A stretch of 64,000 nucleotides of DNA, taken from Apium graveolens. Its lineage: Eukaryota > Streptophyta > Magnoliopsida > Apiales > Apiaceae. Positions 56,584 to 64,000 of this stretch are shown here, piece after piece. The stretch is taken from NCBI RefSeq assembly GCF_009905375.1, contig NC_133655.1, forward strand, positions 40,641,593 through 40,705,592, written 5' to 3'. Numbering within the stretch: position 1 is the first letter of the stretch; each line of letters starts with the position of its first letter. The position numbers and the translations under genes were made by a program. The notes beneath the pieces are model-generated. The model saw only the letters and a list, made by a program, of their open reading frames with translations, made no database searches and was not told the origin of the DNA.

Positions 56584-59500
56584 TCCATTTGTATTGCAGG
56601 GCATTAAACAGGTACAACCGGTAATGTGGATTCTTGACAGCGGATCGTCAAGACATATGACCGGAGATAGAGCCCTGCTATCAAATGTGGTTGAGAAAGC
56701 TGGCCCAGTGGTTACCTTTGGAGATAACAGCAAAGGTTTAACTGAGGGATATGGCTGTTTGCTAGCTGGAAATGTTATCTTTGAAAATATGTATGTTGTG
56801 CAAGGACTTGAACACAATCTGTTTAGCATTAGTCAGTTCTGTGACAACGGCTACAATTTTTTATTCGACAAGCTGAAGTGTCAGATTCTGCACAAGAAAA
56901 GTGAAAAACCCTCCTTGATGGGAATTAGGAAAGGAAATCTGTTCGTAGCTGACATGAACTCTGGAAGCAATCCTGAAGTCAATTGTTTCTATGCAAAGGC
57001 ATCGTCAGATGAGAGTTGGCTATGGCACAAGAGACTTTCTCATCTCAATTTCAAAACAATGAATTCTCTTGTCAAAAGAGATTTGGTTAGAGGTCTGCCT
57101 CAGCTGGAATTCTCCCCAGAAGGACTATGTAAGGCTTGCCAGAAAGGAAAGTCAAAGAAAGCAAGTCACAGAGGCACTGACACATCCTCCATAACTGGTG
57201 TTCTGTAATTATTGCACATGGATTTATTTGGACCAGTTAATGTCCTTTCGATGTCAAAGAAGTGTTACTGTCTTGTGATAGTTGATGACTATTCCAAGTA
57301 TACGTGGGTTTTATTCCTTCACTCTAAGGATGAAACACCACAAGTTGTGATTGATCATATCAAGTTGATCGAGTTAGATTCTAATGTCCCTGTTAGAGCA
57401 ATAAGGTCAGATAATGGAACAGAATTCAAGAATTTACTTCTCAATGGATTCTGTACAGACAAAGGGATTACCAGACAATTTTCAGCTCCTAGAACCCTCA
57501 GTAAAATGGAGTGGTAGAAAGGAAGAATCGTACATTGATTGAAGCTGCAAGAACGATGTTAAGTGAATCAGGTCTTCCAATGTACTTTTGGGCTGAAGCT
57601 GTCAATACTGCATGTTATACTCAGAATCGAACTCTAATCAACAAAGGCTTCATGAAAGCTCCTTATGAGATTTTGAATGAACAGAAACCTTCTATCAAAT
57701 ACTTTCATGTATTTGGTGCCAGATGCTTCGTGCTCAAGGATGGAGATGATCGTCGTGGTAAGTTCGAGGCAAAGGCATATGAGGGTATTTTTGTTGGATA
57801 TGGAAGAAGATCATTCGGAGTGTATATCATTGATCAACATAAAGTAACTGAAAGTGTCAATGTTACATTTGATGACACTAAACTCCCTAGTATCCAAACT
57901 GAAGATCCTTTTGAGAAACTGAAGTTTGATGATATGTCAGATTCAGAATCAGAACATGGTCTGGAACCTGAGGCTGTTGCTGGTGAAGAACCTGTTAATC
58001 ATGATGATACTCAAGGTAATGGTGATGGAAACTTTGGCAACAATGGAGATACCACTGCTACTGACGGAGAATCTTCAAGTCAACATGGCAACAACTCAGG
58101 GGGAGATGCTGAAGGATCAACTAGTAGGACACAACATCCCAATATATTTCAAGGCGAATCATCAAGATCAAATCTTCCAAGACAGACTGTCTGGAATAAA
58201 GCTCATCCTTTTGAGTTGATTATTGGTGATCCAGATGTTGGAGTCAGAACTAGACGTGCTACTCAAAATGAGTGTCAGTTCTCGGGATTTCTTTCTGAGA
58301 TGGAACCTAAGAAGATTGAGGAAGCACTGACTGATCCAGATTGGGTGATTGCTATGCAAGATGAACTCAATCAGTTTGAACATCAACAAGTCTGGAAACT
58401 GGTACCTAGACCTACACACAAGAAAGTTGTTGGTACTCGATGGGTATTCAGGAATAAACTAGATGAAGATGGTGTAATTACAAGAAACAAAGCAAGACTG
58501 GTAGCTAAAGGGTATTCTCAAGCTGAAGGCATTGATTATGATGAAACCTATGCTCCAGTGGCTAGACTAGAGGCCATCAGGATATTTCTGGCATTTGTAG
58601 CATTCTCTAACTTTAAAGTTTATCAAATGGATGTCAAGAGTGCCTTTCTGAATGGAAAGCTGGATGAAGAGGTATATGTAAAGCAACCTCCTGGTTTTGA
58701 AGATCCAGATCATTTGGATTTTGTCTACTTTCTTTTCAGGGCTATCTATGGACTCAAACAGTCTCCGAGAAAATGGTATGACACTCTCTCTGAATTTCTT
58801 ATTGAAAATAGCTTTATTAGAGGTGTCATAGACAAAACTCTCTTTCCAAAAAAGCATAAGAATGATACTATATTAGTCCAAGTCTATGTGGATGATATAA
58901 TATTTGGGTCTACTAATGATAATCTCTTTAAGAGATTTGCTAAGTTAATGCACGGCAAATTTGAAATGAGCATGATGGTAGAGCTGAAGTTCTTTCTTGG
59001 ATTACAAGTAAATCAAAGGTTAGATGGAACTTTTATTTGTCAATCCAAGTATCTCAAAGAACTCCTCAAAAAGTACAATATAGAGGATTCTGCATCAGCA
59101 AGGACTCCGTCAACTACAGTTATCAAGCTTGGACCATGTGAAAACTCCATTAAGGTAGATGTCACAAGCTATAGAGGTATGATTGGCTCGTTACTCTATC
59201 TTACTGCAAGTAGACCAGATATTATGTATGCTACATGCTTATCTGCAAGGTTCCAAGTGGATCCTAGAGATATTCATCTCGTTGCTGTTTAACGAATCTT
59301 AAGATATCTTAAGGGAACACCAAATCTAGGTATCTGGTACCCTAAAGAATCCGGTTTTAACCTTGTTGGATATACAGATTCAGATTACGCAGGAAGTGTT
59401 GTTGATAGGAAAAGCACCTCAGGGAGTTGTCAATTCCTAGGTAGCAGACTAGTCTCATGGTACAGCAAGAAACAGCAAACAATTTCAAATTCAACGGCCG

Positions 59501-59835
59501 AGGCTGAATATATTGCTGCTGGAAGCTGCTGTGCTCAGATCTTGTGGATTAGGAATCAGCTACGAGACTATGGCTCTGTATTGAACAAAATACCTATTCT
59601 ATGTGACAATACAAGTGCAATAGCCATCACCAACAACCCTGTGCAGCATACAAGGACCAAGCACATTGACATCAGGTATCATTTTATTAGAGAGCACGTC
59701 ATGAATGATACTGTTGAACTATTTTTTGTTCCAACAGAAGAACAAATAGCAGATATTTTCACCAACCCTCTTGATGAATCCACATTTACCAAATTAGTTG
59801 GTAAATTGGGTATGTTGAATAGCTTTAGTGATTAA
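56584..59835 (+). pseudogene. pol: Element G pol (protease, integrase, RT, RNase H)
   Basis: Protease has WILDSGSSRHMTGD with Asp at 56636. Integrase has the pre-integrase WLWHKRLSHLNFKTMNSL near 57020-57070, LHMDLFGPVN near 57212, VDDYSKYTWV near 57280, RSDNGTEFKN near 57405, and [14 protein letters not shown] near 57520. RT has [20 protein letters not shown] near 58440-58500, [13 protein letters not shown] near 58625, [12 protein letters not shown] near 58745 and the catalytic YVDD with Asp codons at 58891 and 58894. RNase H has YTDSDYAG near 59370 and STAEAEYIAAG near 59490, ending at 59835. Lesions are stop 57206, one-base deletion near 57492 with stop 57502, and stop 59290. RT is otherwise intact. 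Confidence 0.92.
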
Positions 59836-60297
59836 ACTTGTGAATATCTGAAATTTGTTCTTGAGTGAATTTACAAATGAATTTTTCATAAATGAAAAAT
59901 TCATTTGCAAATTTATTTTATCATTTTCCAAAATTTCTTGCTTATTTCTATATAATTTTTATTATCTTATCTTATTTATTTACTCAACTTGTTAATTTTA
60001 ATGTCTCAGAATATTTTAATTTCTCTAAAAATATTTTTCTATGAATTTTATTTGCTAAAATTTAAAAGAAATCTATTTTGGACTGAAAATATAATTATCT
60101 CTGAAATATTTTAATTCTGTAAATATTTTTTGCCATATCTATATTAGTATTTATTGTAGTTTTCTGTAATTTTATATATATATATATATGTTCTGTTTTT
60201 GTTAAAAACTGTTTGTATTTGTTTTTGTTAAAAACTGTTAATATTTGGTTTATAATATATATATATATATTTGTTTGTTTGTGTTAAGTTTATACTT

Positions 60298-60707
60298 GAA
60301 TGACAATCGGCAAGACAATTGAAATTGTCTTGCTGAAAGTCATTTCAGTATATTTATATTAATACTTAATTTAGTTTATACTAGAATGACAATCGGCAAG
60401 ACAATTGAAATTGTCTTGCTGAAAGTCATTCCAGTACAAATACATGTTTATTTTTAATTCGGGTTAATTTTATAACTGGCAAGACAATCGGTATGACTAT
60501 TGATTGTCATGCCAGTAATAAAATTAATATCAGATATTTTTTGTATTATTTTGTACTGGTATGACAATCGGTATGACTATCAGATTGTCATACCAATTAT
60601 ATTATTACTATATATTTTTTTTGTTTTGTTTGTTTTGTTTTTTTCTCAATTTGCCCGGTATGACTATCGGTATGACAATCGGTAAGACTATCCCGAATTG
60701 TCATTCC
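60298..60707 (+). repeat. Array of five related hairpins in the pol-env spacer of G
   Basis: Stems: 60310-60320 with 60323-60333 (GCAAGACAATT), repeated at 60396-60406 with 60409-60419 and an outer GAATGAC/GTCATTC at 60384-60390 with 60425-60431. Then 60476-60489 with 60502-60515 (CTGGCAAGACAATC, one mismatch), 60557-60569 with 60583-60595 (TGGTATGACAATC, perfect), and 60669-60679 with 60697-60707 (one mismatch). The common core is GACAATCGG followed by (C/T)A(A/T)GAC. The rest of the spacer (59836-61185) is AT-rich with TA microsatellites (60176-60190, 60257-60270) and a CT-rich tract near 60800. Confidence 0.75.
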
Positions 60708-61185
60708 AATTGTCTACTTAATGTTTTTTTCCTGTTTTGTATTCTAATTCATTCGGTTTTTGTTCAAAATTCCAACAGTCTTTCTTTTTCTCTCTTATTT
60801 CTCTCTCTCTCTTTCTCTCTCACTTCGAACAGATCAACTGCCTCCTTTGTCTTCTATGCTCGAGTTTTTACTCAGCATACAAAATCATCACTCCTGTGAT
60901 ATATACATACACGTATATACATACAGAAGTGCTGTCGATTTTTTGTTAAAAAAAATCAGTTTGTGTTTGTTTGATTTTGAGTAATTCTATTTAATTTTGT
61001 TTGGTGTCTTGTGTGTTTATCAAATCTGCTTTTGTGAGTTAAGAACTTTAACGAGATATATTTCTTTCTAAAATTTTCGAATATAATTGATTTAATTCGA
61101 ATTATTAAATTAATTTCATTAATTCGAATTTTCTTAATATTACTCTTAAAATTCTGAAAGTGTGTGTCTTATTATTATTTTTAAA

Positions 61186-64000
61186 ATGGCTCTCAATTTC
61201 CAAATTGTTTCGCATAATCTTGTTGGTTATTTTAATCCAGATAAATGTGATGTAGAAAAATTTAAGCCGTGGATTAGATTTTTAAATGACCATTCGATTG
61301 TTAGCTCTACTATTAAATCAAATGTGATTTTAAATGTTGATCTGCTCAGACTGATTTGCACAACCTCTACTGTGGCCGATGATTTTAAATCTTTTTCATT
61401 CACCGTGGCAAACACACAGTATGTAGTTGATGAAACAGTCGTCAATCGAGCGTTAAATTTTCCTATGGACAATTTCTGTAATTTGCCCTCTGAAAATGAT
61501 ATTTCAAACTTTTTCCATGCTATTCACTATCAGGGGGTGATTAATTTAACCAAGTTGTCTAAATCCAATTTGGTTTCTGAATGGGACATTTTCTTCGATA
61601 CACTTTCTAAAGTGTTTGCCAACTGCACTAAATCCAACTTTCACAACATCACTTCCACTTTGCAGTATATTGGTCTTGCGGTTGTTTTCAATCAAAGGAT
61701 CAATTTTGGCAAACTACTTTTACCCATTCTTTTGAGACGTCTCACTACTGCTTTACGTGATCATTCTACAAATCGTAGGGTCTCGTGCTACTATGCTCGT
61801 TTTCTCATGCTCATAGCAGAACATATTCTCTCACCTGAGCATAAAGCCCTTTTTGCTAACTCCTTAGTAACCGAACCCCCTCCGGTAAGCAAAAATATTT
61901 ACACCCGCCAAGACACAACTTTCAAATTCATGCAAGTTCCAGTACTTGTATCTGCTTTCATGGCCACTTATATTCCTTTACCTATCTTCAGTCTTCCCGG
62001 TCATGAACATCAAGCTCAACCTCCAGTGGTTCAAACCACCCAGGCTCAAACATCAGATGCTCTTCTTCTACAGGTAATAATTCCTCAAACTCAACCTATT
62101 CCTACTTCTGTTGAAAGACCCCCAGTGGTTGATAGGACTGACCATGAAGTTGTAGAACCACAGCTTCAATCCCAGGTCATAGAGCCAAACACAAAGTCAC
62201 AACCTATCTCAACCTCTTCCCCACTGTCTAAAATGTTGCCTAGAAGGTTAGTAGGAAGTAGTTTGTTAATGGATGTGAATGAACCCTCAGCTCTGCCTCC
62301 ACCCAAGAAAAGGAAAACATTTACTGAGGCATCTGAAAGCCCATCCTTGTCCTCCCAACAGGATATGGACTTTGAAATAGCCACTGAATAGTTACTAGAA
62401 ACATTCTCTCAACAGGATGAATCTATTGAAATTCGCTAGAGGGCCATGGCATCCTGTGCTGAGTCAAGCACAATTCCATTACTCACAATGGAAGTATACA
62501 GACCAGTAGATGATACTCCAGACACGGAGCGAGGAGTGCACATTGAGTCGGCTACAGTGCCTGCCATAGTTACGGCAGAAGAGCAGTCACATGCTTCTGA
62601 GGGAAAATCTGACTCTCAGCCACCTTTAATAGAGTCATTTTCTCCCCTCCCAGATCCAACACCTCTGGCTCCCTCACGGGATTCTCCACTCGCAGATTTA
62701 TCTGGAGAAAGTGGAGGGCAACTCGGTCAATCTATCCCTGAAGCAATTCAGACATCTATTTCACATGAAAAGATAGGTTTGACTGAGGATCGGGACTCGC
62801 GAATTCCCATTGCACCACCACTGACCTCTCTTGAAGAGGCTAGGGTGCTTTTAACTGCAGGTACAGAAGATCAGCATCAGGAAGACTCCTCATGAGCAAT
62901 TATATTGAGAGATACACAAGCACGTGAGTTGAGTGAATCAAACAGGAGAGATATTCAGGTGAGCGCACACACAGACACAAACACTGAAGCTCAAATATAT
63001 GATCTCAAGGAACAACTTGCAAAAAGTCAGGCTGAAGCTCAATCATTCAAAGCACAAGTGGTTGAACGGTCTTCTTCTTCCACCTCTGTCAATAATCAGC
63101 TGGCTCTCATCAGGACTGAAATATCAGATTTGAAGACATCTGTTGTACCAAAACTTAACTCAATCCAGGCATCTCCAACGTTATCAGCTGACGACATTTC
63201 AAACTTCTGCTCTCTACATACAAGAATGACTTCTCTTGAAGACTTGGTTGAAATAAATCATTCACTAGATTCTTCCAGATTTCTGAAGATAGAGACGGAC
63301 ATGGAACATCTGAATGAAGGGATGAAGCACCTGTACTACATGATCAAAAATTCTCACTGCCCTCATGAAGAACAAAGGACTTTCTTTGAAGGGCCGTCTG
63401 GTGGAGGCTCAGGCTCGGGAGGAGATGGAGGTCATGGAGGATCTAAGGGAAAGTCTGTAGAGGATTCCTCAACTAAGGGGGAGAAGTGAAAAGGGAAAAG
63501 AAAAAGATTCGTCTGTTGGAAGCACAGGGAAGCCTGATGATATCTACTATAGTGGAGAACAGGATGACTTTGATATTTGTGACGTTCCCACTGAACCAAT
63601 CTTGGAAGATAAAGATGGTTTCTTTGAAGCTGAGGAGGAAAGTGATTTTGGAGAATGGGAAGAGGAAGCTCCAGTGGATCCTCTGTTTGAGAAAGAGTTT
63701 CAGCAGTAGCATTTAGAGATGAAAAGAAAAGAAGCTGAACTCAAAAAGGTATCCCAAATCATTGACATGAGGAAAGACATCCAAAGAACAGAAACTCTTC
63801 AAAAGCAACGTCTTCATGACATTAAGGCTCAAGAAAGGAGAAGAGATGTCAGACTGAAGATTGGTGAAAAATGGGATGAAGCTAGGAGAGTACTTGATAT
63901 GCCTCAGCTGAGCACAAACAATGACAGACAGTTTCTACACCTTCTGGACAAGCTGGAGATCTCTAATCCAAACAATGACATGTACATGAATGCTATAAAG
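61186..64000 (+). pseudogene. Element G env-like ORF (partial, interrupted)
   Basis: It starts at ATG 61186 (MALNFQIVSHNLVGYFNPDK). About 270 residues of a conserved globular-looking N-terminal part follow, with TLQYIGLAVVFNQRINFGKL near 61655-61715 and RRVSCYYARFLMLIAEHIL near 61775-61830. A Pro/Gln/Ser-rich linker follows, then a Gly-rich GGGSGSGGDGGHGGSKG near 63405-63450 and long coiled-coil segments (62985-63330 and 63720-63890). Stops in the same frame: 62389, about 62437, 62893. A frameshift at about 63485 is followed by a stop at 63706. It occupies the env-like position of SIRE elements. I see no signal peptide or clear membrane segment, so an envelope role is not supported by this sequence. 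Confidence 0.7.

Larger units (their letters stand above)
52999..64000 (+). mobile_element. Element G: SIRE/Maximus-like Ty1/copia element (continues off the right edge)
   Basis: A 1.2-kb LTR, initiator-Met primer site, long gag, copia-order pol (protease, integrase, RT, RNase H), a 1.35-kb spacer and a long env-like ORF. This is the layout of the SIRE/Maximus lineage. The 3' LTR is not in the window. Coding parts carry several stops and frameshifts. Confidence 0.88.

Overview
This window is intergenic, repeat-dominated chromatin of a flowering plant, probably a eudicot judging by the retrotransposon clades; I cannot name the species. No cellular protein gene, tRNA or rRNA gene is visible. 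Nearly everything belongs to seven nested long-terminal-repeat (LTR) retrotransposons, named A to G below, left to right.

A (minus strand, Ty3/gypsy chromovirus, Tekay-like) runs from beyond the left edge to 18180, with its 5' LTR at 14140-18180. It is split in its Gag zinc-knuckle region by B (plus strand, 599-12354, Tekay-like), which has two near-identical 2.9-kb LTRs and a TCATG target-site duplication. From 18181 to 21193 there is AT-rich relic DNA with one possible reverse-transcriptase fossil. C (plus strand, Athila-like Ty3/gypsy) starts near 21194 and is split in gag by D (minus strand, 23840-35596, Tekay-like, AGTAC duplication). C resumes at 35602 with protease, reverse transcriptase, RNase H, integrase and the start of an env-like ORF, which is cut off at 40829. 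E (40830-41332) is an unclassified LTR-like fragment. F (minus strand, Ty1/copia, Angela/BARE-like) begins with four head-to-tail LTR units (41333-47925), followed by a decayed internal region and a 93-bp LTR stub cut by G. G (plus strand, Ty1/copia, SIRE/Maximus-like) has a 1.2-kb LTR, gag, pol and an env-like ORF, and continues past 64000.

The insertions give relative ages: A is older than B, C is older than D, F is older than G. In sampled stretches the two LTRs of B differ by roughly 1% and those of D by about 5%. All polyprotein genes carry stops or frameshifts, so none looks autonomous now.

The most interesting signal is a split accessory gene in the three Tekay-like elements. A 21-codon first exon lies inside the LTR and has splice-like borders. 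A second exon lies in the leader between the primer binding site and gag, so the putative intron contains the LTR end and the primer binding site. In A the first exon starts MVRFKQTARK, a close match to the histone H3 tail (ARTKQTARK) in an element family that carries a chromodomain. Other notable structures are the LTR tandem array of F, three separate sets of repeated hairpins (F leader twice, G spacer/LTR once), and a GC-rich 51-bp repeat plus TATA cassette that occurs both in the C LTR and in front of its env-like ORF.
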